Assembly (NCBI GenBank): GCA_942491945.1
Contig: CALODD010000003.1
Span: 1-16,750 of the forward strand
DNA from: JAJDYQ01 sp942491945
GTDB taxonomy: Bacteria; Pseudomonadota; Gammaproteobacteria; JAJDYQ01
DNA: 16,750 nt
Reading direction: 5' to 3'
Shown here: positions 8,239 to 15,662 of the stretch, piece by piece
How the letters are laid out: every line of letters starts with the position of its first letter
How positions within the stretch are numbered: position 1 is the first letter of the stretch
Program-made: the position numbers and the translations under genes
Notes under the pieces: model-generated
Told to the model about the DNA's origin: nothing
Seen by the model: the letters and a program-made list of their open reading frames with translations, nothing else
Databases searched by the model: none

Positions 8239-9613
8239 GTACAGGTTTAGTCCAGCGCAGTTGCTTTTCAATCGAACGGATAATACTGCCGGCAATGTCT
8301 TTGCCTGTCGCAGTTTCGATACCTTCCAGTCCTGGTGAGGAATTTACTTCCAGCAGCAGGGGGCCTTTGGCGGAGCGAATAATATCAACACCGGCGACTT
8401 TCAGCCCAAGTATCTTTGCTGCCTTGACCGCTAGTTTACGTTCTTCTGGGGTAATACGAACGATTGATGCGGTACCACCCTGATGGATATTGGCGCGGAA
8501 TTCGCCCGGTGCAGCTTCGCGTTGAATCGAAGCAACGACTTTGCTATCGATGACGAAACAACGCAGGTCTTTTCCCTGAGCTTCCTTCACGAATTCCTGT
8601 ACTAGTAGATTGGCGCGTAGAGACTTAATCGCATTGATCACGCTTTCTGCGGCTTTCTTTGTTTCAGCAAGAACAACACCTCGACCCTGAGTACCTTCAA
8701 GTAGTTTGACGATGAGTGGTGCGCCGTCGACCATCTCAATCAGGTCACCGGTATCCATCGGCGAATTCGCAAAGCCGGTAGTTGGGATATCCAGACCATT
8801 TTTTAGCAACAGCTGCAATGAGTATAGCTTATCGCGTGACTGCGCTACTGCATCCGACTGATTAATAGTGTAAACGCCCATACTCTCAAACTGACGTGCC
8901 AGTGCGCAGCCGTAAAAGGTTGCGCTGGGGCGAATACGGGTAATGACAGCATCCAGTTCATTAATCACGCGACCACCGCGGTAATGTACTTCTGGCGCAT
9001 TGGCATCCAGCTTCATATAGCAATGTTTGATGTTGAGGAACATCATCTGGTGCCCATGTTCAGCACCCGCCGCCATAATGCGCTGGTTACTATAGAGCTC
9101 CGAATTGCTGGCCAGCAGAGCAATTTTGAGTCCAGTTTTTGGTTCCAGATCCTTGCCATAGAGTTTATTGATGTCTTCAATGGCGGGGTCATAAACATTA
9201 AATGAAATGGATGGGTCAACTATGACACGCCCATGCATGGCCTCGCGACCAAGCAGCATGCGATAACCCATGGAATCACGATTAGTCAACGTCAGGTTGA
9301 TTTCCCATTCGGCATCAGCAATCTGCATTTTCGAGCGGATCACATAGCGCTTCTCGCTCGTACCGTTCGAACTTTTGATCAGGCGACGATCTATGACAGG
9401 TGATTCGCAGCGAACCGTGGTTTTACGATCATGTTGTAGCGGGTGAATATCGAAGCCTACCCAGGTCGCGCCATGGCGCTTAAAAGTCTTTATATTAAAG
9501 GCATGAATGGAAGACGTTTTAGCACCCGAGTCTACCCGTGCCTTAATGGCTGGGACATTAAGCTCGGGAAAACCACACCATTCCTCACAACCAACGATAA
9601 TCTTGTCTTGCAT
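8231..9613 (-). CDS. RimB-RimK fusion: retropepsin-like domain plus ATP-grasp glutamate-ligase-like domain
   Basis: From the ATG at 9613 the protein has 460 residues. Residues 1 to about 145 form a RimB/PF05618 ('ATP-dependent zinc protease') domain with the active-site-like D-S-G-A at 28-31 and the conserved TLTNRDSMGYRMLLGREAM segment, a retropepsin-type aspartic protease fold. Residues about 162-460 are a RimK-like ATP-grasp ligase, with LLEGTQGRGV in the nucleotide-binding loop and LEVNSSPGLEGIE at the metal-binding C-terminus. RimK adds glutamates to ribosomal protein S6 in E. coli and pseudomonads, and RimB removes or trims them in Pseudomonas. A TTG 75 bp upstream would extend the protein but lacks family similarity. 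The target is unknown: S6 or another acceptor. It begins the long operon ending at mutM. Confidence 0.87.
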   Translation of the reverse strand: MQDKIIVGCEEWCGFPELNVPAIKARVDSGAKTSSIHAFNIKTFKRHGATWVGFDIHPLQHDRKTTVRCESPVIDRRLIKSSNGTSEKRYVIRSKMQIADAEWEINLTLTNRDSMGYRMLLGREAMHGRVIVDPSISFNVYDPAIEDINKLYGKDLEPKTGLKIALLASNSELYSNQRIMAAGAEHGHQMMFLNIKHCYMKLDANAPEVHYRGGRVINELDAVITRIRPSATFYGCALARQFESMGVYTINQSDAVAQSRDKLYSLQLLLKNGLDIPTTGFANSPMDTGDLIEMVDGAPLIVKLLEGTQGRGVVLAETKKAAESVINAIKSLRANLLVQEFVKEAQGKDLRCFVIDSKVVASIQREAAPGEFRANIHQGGTASIVRITPEERKLAVKAAKILGLKVAGVDIIRSAKGPLLLEVNSSPGLEGIETATGKDIAGSIIRSIEKQLRWTKPVHE

Positions 9614-9782
9614 GATACTAACCAGAAAAAGGGAAAAAAGCGGATTATTGACGGTTTGTATGAGTGTAGCAATGTCAATGTTTAACAAGGCTACCGGATT
9701 ATTGTGTAACCCCTACGTGAAGCGGCCTTCTGTAATATGACCAAAAGCAGTCATCGCGCTGGTGCGTCTGGCCATGTCTAGT
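9614..9782. other. Intergenic region upstream of the RimB-RimK fusion gene
   Basis: 169 bp separate the LysR gene stop from the fusion gene start, the only sizeable gap before the nine-gene run, so the main promoter of that run probably lies here. On the minus strand there is a TTGACA (about 9674-9679), but no convincing -10 hexamer at 16-18 bp from it. An ATGAC/GTCAT inverted repeat (about 9736-9753) lacks a T tract. I see no riboswitch or good terminator. Confidence 0.35.
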
Positions 9783-10619
9783 CTAGTGTAATGTCGGTGT
9801 AATCCTTTTCAAGATTTCGGCCCATGGGTGGTTTTTTCTGTACACGTAAAACACCTCACGTTGAAAATCTGGAGCATCTTTGACTTCGAAGAGCTTGCCT
9901 TCAGCTATCCATTTATCCGACTGTTGTCTGGATAGGTAAGCCATACCGCCGTGTGTTAACAAATAATCCAGTGCCATGCTTGAAATATTGACACTCAACA
10001 TAGGGTACAGCTTATCTCCCAGTTGTTGTTGGTGTAGATCAGAAAAACGTTCGCCCCAGTCTACAAATATATAATCACTTATTGGCTCTTCTATTGATCT
10101 AGGTTTGGAAGCAGAAACCAGTATCAATTCAATATCACCGATATTCATGATTTCTAGTCCCGGATGATGAGGCGGTTCGAACATGATAGATGCATCCAGC
10201 TCGTCTGACAGCAGGCGTTCCTGTAGAAGAGAAGCTGAAAATACATGTAGTTGAAAAAGCAATTGCGTATGCTGGTTCTGTGTTCCGCCAAGCCAGACGG
10301 GCGACAATATTGACCAGATGTCATATACCATCCCAAGACGTAGTAATTGCTGTTCAGGATCACCAGCAAGACGCAGTTCATTTTTAGTCTGTTCCCATTT
10401 TTTAACTATGTCTTCAGCTACCAGTGCCAGTTTACGACCTTCCGGGGTAAGCTGGATGTTATTTCTGGTTCTGCTGAGTAGTTGAACCCCAACCACATCC
10501 TCCAGTTGTTTGATTCTTGCACTGACGGCTGACTGGGTCAGGCAAACTTTGTCAGCGGTCTTGCCGAAGTGTCTTAGCCTCGCCACTTCAGCAAAGGTCT
10601 TGAGCAGATTAATGTTCAT
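9783..10619 (-). CDS. LysR-family transcriptional regulator, HdfR-like
   Basis: A 278-residue regulator with an N-terminal winged helix-turn-helix (residues 1-60: MNINLLKTFAEVARLRHFGK, then the recognition helix around LTQSAVSARIKQLE) and a C-terminal effector-binding domain (about 90-278). The N-terminus is very close in character to enterobacterial HdfR (LLKTF-EVxRxRHFG, RNNI-LT--G), and the length agrees (279 residues). HdfR regulates flagellar and other genes in enterobacteria, and the target here is unknown. It sits on the same strand between the RimK-RCK operon and the RimB-RimK operon, 266 bp after the deacylase gene and 169 bp before the fusion gene. It could regulate either, but I see no decisive operator. 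Confidence 0.88.
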   Translation of the reverse strand: MNINLLKTFAEVARLRHFGKTADKVCLTQSAVSARIKQLEDVVGVQLLSRTRNNIQLTPEGRKLALVAEDIVKKWEQTKNELRLAGDPEQQLLRLGMVYDIWSILSPVWLGGTQNQHTQLLFQLHVFSASLLQERLLSDELDASIMFEPPHHPGLEIMNIGDIELILVSASKPRSIEEPISDYIFVDWGERFSDLHQQQLGDKLYPMLSVNISSMALDYLLTHGGMAYLSRQQSDKWIAEGKLFEVKDAPDFQREVFYVYRKNHPWAEILKRITPTLH

Positions 10620-10885
10620 GGCAAGTCGACAAAATAGTGATGAATCGAATAATGATATTTTGTTAGTAATTAAGAAGCTATCACTTTTAAATGGGTATCC
10701 GGATTATCGTGAGTATATCTTGCCAGGTGTTGCGTATTCGTTTTATACAAAACAGAGTACGACATCCTGTAAGCAGCCATTCAGCCCCTTCTCTCTGACC
10801 GACGATTCTTGGTACAAAAGGACAATCAGAACATCCCTGATCAGACTTAATCTAGTTCTAATGGCCAGTCAAATCATTACTGTTT
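10620..10885. other. Intergenic region between the deacylase and LysR genes
   Basis: 266 bp with no recognised gene. It should hold the LysR promoter on the minus strand and the 3' end of the deacylase transcript. A plus-strand frame is open from about 10618 to 10896, with an ATG next to the LysR start (first residues MASRQNSDESNND). It has no recognisable family, no Shine-Dalgarno sequence and overlaps the deacylase stop, so I do not call it. No clear intrinsic terminator was found. Confidence 0.4.
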
Positions 10886-11925
10886 TTACTGGATAGGTGG
10901 CTCTTCTAAGTAGGGCTCTGCTTCTGATAGTTCCTCGGTGAAGGCTTCAACATTCTCCGCAGCATCTTCACTAATCTTAAATCTGGCAATATGAAAAAGT
11001 GCATCACCCTCGTTAATTAGAGGCAAATTACTGCGACCAACAATAATGCCACTTGTAGGCGCGGTTACTTCTGTCTCATCATCACCGAATGGTGAGGATA
11101 TAGCCCCAAGAATATGGTTCTTCTCAATGCTTTGCCCAAGTGAAGTATAAGCTCGAAACATGCCGCTTTCGGGTGCTCGTACCCAAAGCGAAGATCTGGC
11201 TACTAAAGGTTCCACTTCTTTTTTAGGTTTATACTTCCGTTCTGGAAGCATTTTGAGGCTGCGCATTACGTTCAATATTCCTTTTAGCCCTGCTCGAATA
11301 GACAACTCATCAAACCTTAATGCTTCTCCAGCTTCATATAGCAACATAGGTAACCCTTTTTCACTAGCGGCCTGACGCAGAGAGCCATCCCTTAATGACG
11401 AGTTTAGGATAACAGGTACACCAAATGCCCTGGCTAAACTTTCCGCCTCAGCATCGTCAAGATTTACTCTAATCTGAGGGAGATTGCTACGATGAATTGC
11501 GGCCGTGTGTAAATCTATACCATGAGTACACTTCTCAACAATCTCCGTCATAAATAAATTGGCTAATCGTCCTGCAAGTGAACCGCGTTCAGAGCCTGGA
11601 AAACTACGATTCAAATCTCTACGATCTGGAAGATAACGTGAGTGATGAATAACACCATATACATTAACTGTGGGTATGGTAATCAATGTGCCACGTAAGT
11701 TTCGTAGCGATTTGCGCTGGAGTAAGCGACGAATTATCTCAACACCATTTAATTCATCGCCATGTATCGCTGCGCTAATGAATAATATTGGGCCATCTTT
11801 TTTCCTCTCCAAACCCTTACCGGCATATCTATCGGTGTTTGTGTGTGCAATAACGCAATCGGTAAATTTATCGTAGCTCGTTCACCTGGTAAAACATCGA
11901 TACCCCCTATAGATAATTCAGTCAT
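10886..11925 (-). CDS. AstE/aspartoacylase-family zinc deacylase, needs a -1 frameshift
   Basis: A member of the succinylglutamate desuccinylase/aspartoacylase family (M14-like zinc hydrolases that cleave N-acyl amino acids). The natural start is the ATG at 11925, overlapping the rimB-like stop (ATGACTGA). It gives MTELSIGGIDVLPGERATIN and so on for 43 codons up to GGA-AAA-AAG, then a stop 15 codons later. A -1 shift at A-AAA-AAG (11797-11803) joins it to the main frame (DGPILFISAAIHGDELNG), for 346 residues. Zinc and catalytic residues in that product: H55 and E58 (HGDE), H140 (DLHT) and E198 (LLYEAGE). Substrate-binding motif: DLNRSFPG. Without the shift only a TTG-started 308-residue protein lacking the N-terminal strands could be made. 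Explanations are a programmed frameshift, a true one-base deletion in an A run, or a sequencing error. Confidence 0.8.
11797..11803 (-). promoter_or_regulatory. A-AAA-AAG slippery heptamer, candidate -1 frameshift site
   Basis: On the minus strand the zero frame reads GGA-AAA-AAG-ATG, so the heptamer is phased exactly as in the E. coli dnaX frameshift site. AAGGG (11814-11818), a possible Shine-Dalgarno-like stimulator, lies 10 nt upstream, the same spacing as in dnaX. A second purine run, GGAGAGG, touches the heptamer. I see no convincing downstream stem-loop. The site is also a six-A homopolymer, where one added A would put the gene in a single frame, so an indel or base-calling error is equally compatible. 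Confidence 0.4.
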
Positions 11926-12373
11926 TATTTTTCGCGCGATTTTTCTTAGGTTTCTTGCGTGTCAAATATGACTTTCCAGGGTCAACCAAATATAGGCCTT
12001 TCATCGCTGTACGCCCTAAAAGCATGCGAAACCCCATGGTATCGCGATTTGTTAATGTGACCTCGACTGTATGTACGACACCACCAATATCTACTTTGGT
12101 CTCTATGACATAACGTTGTTCAATATGTCCGCCAGAATCACGAACTTCCCTTTCATCGAGCACTGGTGCCTGACATTTAATAACTTCACTTAAATCTCGC
12201 TGGTTAGGGTGAATGCTAAATCTTACAAGTTTCTCTTCTGAGCCCTCATCTAAATACACATCGAATGCATGCAACGCAGACGTCCTGGCACCCGTATCTA
12301 CTTTGACTTTAATCCATTCAATCCCTAGTTCAGGAAGCGACACCCATTCACGCCATCCAAGTGTCTTAGTCAT
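11918..12373 (-). CDS. RimB-like retropepsin-fold protein (PF05618), stand-alone
   Basis: A 151-residue stand-alone version of the N-terminal domain of the fusion protein at 8231-9613. The active-site-like D-T-G-A is at residues 27-30 (KVDTGARTSALHA), followed by the conserved cores FSIHPNQRD, QRYVIETK and TLTNRDTMGFRMLLGRTAM. It ends in a lysine-rich tail (RKKPKKNRAKN). In Pseudomonas a RimB protein of this family acts with RimK and removes glutamate residues added to ribosomal protein S6, so a proteolytic or trimming role is likely. It starts 25 bp after the RimK-RCK gene and overlaps the deacylase start by 8 bp, so all three are one operon. The catalytic Asp and DTGA context are intact, so it should be active. 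Confidence 0.88.
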   Translation of the reverse strand: MTKTLGWREWVSLPELGIEWIKVKVDTGARTSALHAFDVYLDEGSEEKLVRFSIHPNQRDLSEVIKCQAPVLDEREVRDSGGHIEQRYVIETKVDIGGVVHTVEVTLTNRDTMGFRMLLGRTAMKGLYLVDPGKSYLTRKKPKKNRAKNND

Positions 12374-12398
12374 TTCCTGATTGTTCCATGTGGTCTGG

Positions 12399-13616
12399 TT
12401 AGGACTGTTCAGATGTATCTGGATTGGTTACTTCTGTATCCGGTAGCTCTTGCACTTCTGGACTCCGACGACGGCGTGTTCGAGCTGGCACCATGCCTCG
12501 CATCGATTCCATTTTGCCAAAGCATAATAATTTATCTTCAGGCTCCAGAATACGATCCGACTTTGGATTAGGTATTACCTTATTTCCACGGTAGAGCGTA
12601 AGGACATTAAGGTCTTTTGCTGAAAGGTCAACATCATGAATAGCTTTACCCACATAATCTGAGCCATCAGGAACATATATCTCGCTAACGCCATAACCTT
12701 TGCTGACGGTAAGTCTTTGTCGTATATCAATTTCTGGGAACTCTACCTGTGCAGCAATATAATCGATTATGGCACCCGCAACGTCTAGCTGCGTGCAACT
12801 TTCTATTCCCTCTAGACCAGGGGAAGAATTTAGTTCCATGATTTGAGGGCCATCAGCGCCTTCCAACATGTCCACGCCAGCGACTCGTAGCCCCATAATT
12901 TGTGCGGATCGTATAGCTGCCTGTTCATACTCTTCTGACAGCTCTATTGGTTCTGCAACGCCTCCCCGATGAACATTGCTGCGAAATTCCTGGCCTTGCG
13001 CAACGCGCCTCATAGCTGCAACGACCCTGTCGCCGACAACTAATGCACGTATATCTTTACCACGGCTTTCAGCAACAAATTTCTGAATGAGGATATTTTG
13101 TTTCTGGCTTTGTAATAGCTCAATAATCGATTCTGCGGCCTTTACGGTATCGGCAAGAAGTACGCCTATTCCCTGTGTTCCCTCAATAAGTTTGATAACA
13201 ACAGGAGCGCCGCCAACCCTTTCTATAGCTGGTAATACGTCTTTCTTATCTCTAACGAAGGTGCTTTCAGGTATACCGATGTGATGTCGAGCTAGTATCT
13301 GAAGACTACGTAATTTATCCCTCGAATTAGCGATACCATGAGCGGTATTAGCGCAAAACACGTCCATTTCCTGAAATTGCCTGACCACTGCCGTGCCATG
13401 ATAAGTAATTGAAGCGCCTATGCGTGGTAGAACGGCGTCATAGTCGCTGAGCCGTTTTTGCCGAAAATATAAATCTGGCTGTCCCTGCTTCAGGTCAATA
13501 GCGAACTTAAGTGTATCAAGCACTTTAACCTTCATACCTCGATCAATCGCGGCCTCTTTGAGGCGGCGGGTGCTGTAGGCTTTCAGGGAACGGGAAAGTA
13601 TAGCTAGCTTCATCAT
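12399..13616 (-). CDS. RimK-like ATP-grasp ligase with C-terminal TrkA-C/RCK_C-like domain
   Basis: A 405-residue protein. Residues 1 to about 290 are a complete RimK-type ATP-grasp ligase, with an N-terminal Rossmann-like part (KLAILSRS, LPRIGASITYHG), the nucleotide-binding KLIEGTQGIGV (142-152), FVAESRGKDIR, and the metal-binding MELNSSPGLEGIE (260-272). Residues about 300-370 match the TrkA-C (RCK_C) pattern: an SEIYVPDGSDYVGKAI strand/helix, LNVLTLYRG, and PNPKSDRILEPEDKLLCFG at the end. RCK_C domains bind small ligands such as c-di-AMP in other proteins, so allosteric control of the ligase is plausible. A disordered charged tail follows (378-405). Two ATGs, 13616 and 13613, are both possible starts. 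It is first in its operon. The ligand and substrate are unknown. Confidence 0.85.
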   Translation of the reverse strand: MMKLAILSRSLKAYSTRRLKEAAIDRGMKVKVLDTLKFAIDLKQGQPDLYFRQKRLSDYDAVLPRIGASITYHGTAVVRQFQEMDVFCANTAHGIANSRDKLRSLQILARHHIGIPESTFVRDKKDVLPAIERVGGAPVVIKLIEGTQGIGVLLADTVKAAESIIELLQSQKQNILIQKFVAESRGKDIRALVVGDRVVAAMRRVAQGQEFRSNVHRGGVAEPIELSEEYEQAAIRSAQIMGLRVAGVDMLEGADGPQIMELNSSPGLEGIESCTQLDVAGAIIDYIAAQVEFPEIDIRQRLTVSKGYGVSEIYVPDGSDYVGKAIHDVDLSAKDLNVLTLYRGNKVIPNPKSDRILEPEDKLLCFGKMESMRGMVPARTRRRRSPEVQELPDTEVTNPDTSEQS

Positions 13617-13743
13617 CCGATTGCTTTATTCTTTGTCAAATACAAGGAGATTTAACAGTGTATACTGCTTTCACATTTAAGAATACACAACAGGTATTTA
13701 ATAAACCTTTAATGATTTCAACCTGAGCATTTGAGATACAATC

Positions 13744-14241
13744 CTATTTAGACAAACGCAATACTTCTTTTGTTAGCGAGTCTATCTTTTCATGTAATCT
13801 GGTAATTTCCAGATCTGTTTTCAAACTAACCTTATAGTTTGCGGATATTTCTAGCCTGTCTTTAGCAGCCTGCCTATTCTGAGACATCATAATCACCGGC
13901 GCTTGTAATGCTGCCAATGAGGATAAGACAAGATTAAGTAGAATATATGGGTATGGGTCAAACGCCGTGTAGTTTGCCACCAATATGTATGAATTCAGGA
14001 ACATCCAGGAAACTAAGATCGCAAGAAAGATTAAAATAAAAGTCCAGGAACCTCCGAACTTTGAAATCTGATCTGCTAGTCTTTGACCAAATGTCATTTG
14101 TTCATGAAATGACAGGTTAATATTCTCTGCCAGAGGTTCACCATCAGCTATGCTTTTAATGACTTCTTTCTCATTGTCGCTTAACTCGCCATATGACTGA
14201 CCGAGCAAGGCTTTAGCTAAATTTTCAAAGTACTTTTTCAT
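13744..14241 (-). CDS. DUF1003 membrane protein
   Basis: A 165-residue protein with a soluble N-terminal part (1-60), two transmembrane helices (about 64-86 and 97-118) separated by a short Y-T-A-F-D-P-Y-P-Y-I turn, the family-typical LQAPVIMMSQNRQAAKDR just after the second helix, and a charged C-terminal segment likely to form a coiled coil (about 130-164). This matches the DUF1003 family, whose function is unknown. A GAAGG ribosome binding site precedes the ATG. The gene starts 26 bp after the MscS-like pseudogene on the same strand and probably shares its promoter. Nothing suggests that it is itself broken. Confidence 0.88.
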   Translation of the reverse strand: MKKYFENLAKALLGQSYGELSDNEKEVIKSIADGEPLAENINLSFHEQMTFGQRLADQISKFGGSWTFILIFLAILVSWMFLNSYILVANYTAFDPYPYILLNLVLSSLAALQAPVIMMSQNRQAAKDRLEISANYKVSLKTDLEITRLHEKIDSLTKEVLRLSK

Positions 14242-14267
14242 TTTTACCTTCTATTTCAAAAACCATA

Positions 14268-14864
14268 TTATTTATTGGAAGGTTCAGTATTTGCCGATGC
14301 CTTTTCAAATTCTTTTATTTTACCAACCACGGAATAACTTGATTTTGGGTTAATGACGGTAGGTCTACCGATAAGTAGATTGTTCGGATAAATTATGTAC
14401 TCTCTGTTCTCACTGATTAGTTTCGTATTGAAGAGATTGATTTCAGAAATAATGCCTTCAACGTAGTTGTCAGCTTCTATGATCCTGATGAAGTTTCCAC
14501 GTTTAAAGGAATCATGAAAAAGTAGAATAAAAAATGCAGTGATACTACTTAAAATTGACCAGTTGGCAAATAATGCCACGCCTGTTAGTGCGACAATGCC
14601 CGAAGAAACTGCGAGCAACCATTTGAAATCAAAACCCCAGATGAATAAAACTATGGCAAGAATGAGCGTGCCTTAAAGTAAGCTAAAGGTTGTCACTGCC
14701 TTCCGAAGGGCATCATTTTTTAAAGAGCCCTTTTCAATAAGATCTTCAAGCTTGGGGATTACTAAACGGCGTAGTACGAAATAGAGCACGACGACAATCA
14801 AAGTCAGTATTAGATTTACCTTATAGGTTATAGCCCATTCGAAGTAATTATTTTCCATCTGCAT
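14268..14864 (-). pseudogene. MscS-family mechanosensitive channel, split by an in-frame TAA
   Basis: An ATG at 14864 begins a small MscS-like protein: an N-terminal transmembrane helix (about residues 12-28), a charged segment RRLVIPKLEDLIEKGS, then an in-frame TAA at 14673-14675. The same frame continues without interruption for 134 codons (LAVSSGIVALTGVALFANWS, FHDSFKRGNFIRIIEADNYV, EYIIYPNNLLIGRPTVINP) to a normal stop at 14268. These are hallmark MscS pore and beta-domain segments (G/A-rich helix, then RGDxI- and YPNN-like motifs). A single base change to a leucine codon (TTA) would give an intact gene of about 198 residues. Internal re-initiation at a TTG near 14618 is possible but would lack the first helix. 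The gene is disrupted here, or the base is a sequence error. Confidence 0.85.
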
Positions 14865-14994
14865 GAACTCACTGGAATTGAATGAAATAACCTGACTATT
14901 GAATTTATACGGGAATAGAGGCTATCAAGTGATATTACATCCAAAATTCGAGTGAGAATACTAGCTGGCAAGAATAAAGCTAACCTTTCTCCAG

Positions 14995-15425
14995 TATTAG
15001 TACCACGGCATTGATGAGACTCGTGCACTTTCAGCGGCCGGTTGGCCAGTCATGGACACGGAGACCAATTGACTGATCATCTCTTTGGTGTAGTCATCGG
15101 CAATATTAAGAACACGGAAACGTTACCCATAACTGATCTGATCCGATACAAAGTCCATTGGCCAGGGCCTATTGGCTCTTGTGGACACGAACATTGGTAA
15201 TCGAAAGTGTTGCAGATTTTTACGTTTCCTTGTCTGTATCTGAAGCTTCTTCTTGGTGTACAGTAGGTAGGCGCGTTTCTGATTGATAACAAGCTTCTTT
15301 GCCTTCAAAAGGCCATGCGGCATCAGATAACCATAGTGCAAGAATCGTGGAGCTAATGTCTTGAGGCGACCTATAGAGCAGACCTGATGCATCCTAAAGC
15401 TTTTCTTTGGGTGCTGTAGAATAAC
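14995..15425 (-). mobile_element. Decayed IS3-family transposase (orfB) fragment
   Basis: The frame at 15123-15392 and its continuation across an in-frame TAA (about 15126-15128) encode recognisable IS3-family DDE transposase sequence: LKAKKLVINQKRAYLLYTKK, RPWPMDFVSDQ, and after the stop RFRVLNIADDYTKEMISQLV. The catalytic first Asp of the DDE triad would be the D of MDFVSDQ; the later D and E parts are not seen. Similarity ends near 15000, and upstream of about 15425 the frame is shifted. I find no intact termini or target-site duplication. It is a truncated remnant, adjacent to the split MscS-like gene but not inside it. Confidence 0.8.
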
Positions 15426-15452
15426 GGTTGCAGATAAATCGGAAATCTAAAT

Positions 15453-15647
15453 TTATGATAAAGATCTATCATCATAGTAGGCCTCAAGTTGCTCTCTTAA
15501 CATCCGATCTTCTAGTAAGCGCTCTATTTTCCTTCGTGCGGCAAGTCGTTTTCTCTTGTCATTAGGTAAGTCGTTATATGACCATGCTCCATCGATCTCA
15601 TTGTCAATTGTTTTTATAAATTCATCATCTCCGTAATTTTTTGACAC
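15453..15647 (-). CDS. Small charged, probably helical protein of unknown function
   Basis: A 64-residue protein read from a GTG start at 15647 (MSKNYGDDEF), which has GAGGA eight bases upstream. A TTG at 15662 gives a five-residue longer alternative but has poorer spacing. The C-terminal half is rich in Arg, Glu, Leu and Lys with heptad-like spacing (RRKIERLLEDRMLREQLEAY) and is likely a long helix. It resembles small gammaproteobacterial proteins of the PA3496 type (acidic start, then an ARRKIE-LLE-R-LRE-LE-Y helix), but I am not certain. No signal peptide or membrane segment. It lies alone between the IS remnant and the divergent PsiF-like gene. Confidence 0.6.
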   Translation of the reverse strand: MSKNYGDDEFIKTIDNEIDGAWSYNDLPNDKRKRLAARRKIERLLEDRMLREQLEAYYDDRSLS

Positions 15648-15662
15648 TTTAAATATCCTCAA

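Noticed and set aside
9614..9688. TTG-started extension of the RimB-RimK fusion protein
   Set aside because: The extra 25 residues lack the family's N-terminal pattern (which begins at MQDKIIVGCEEW) and TTG has no good ribosome binding site.
10510..10896. Plus-strand open frame of 128 codons across the LysR start and the gap before it
   Set aside because: It lies mostly antisense to the LysR gene and its gap, has no family similarity or ribosome binding site, and ends overlapping the deacylase stop. It most likely reflects the open antisense frame.
11797..11812. TTG at 11812 as the true start of the deacylase
   Set aside because: The in-frame codons upstream on the other frame encode the normal N-terminus of the family and begin at an ATG coupled to the rimB stop, so the gene is longer than the TTG-started frame.
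13659..13690. Possible promoter upstream of the RimK-RCK gene (TATACA with TTGTGT)
   Set aside because: The spacing between the hexamers is about 20 bp, too long for a reliable sigma-70 call.
14673..14675. Stop-codon recoding (TAA/TAG read as sense) to explain the interrupted genes
   Set aside because: Intact genes in the window end normally at TAA, TAG and TGA, so a genome-wide reassignment is not supported; the interruptions are better explained by decay or sequence error.
14828..15028. Minus-strand open frame of 66 codons upstream of the MscS-like gene
   Set aside because: It lies out of frame with both the transposase remnant and the MscS gene, has no ribosome binding site, and its composition is not protein-like.
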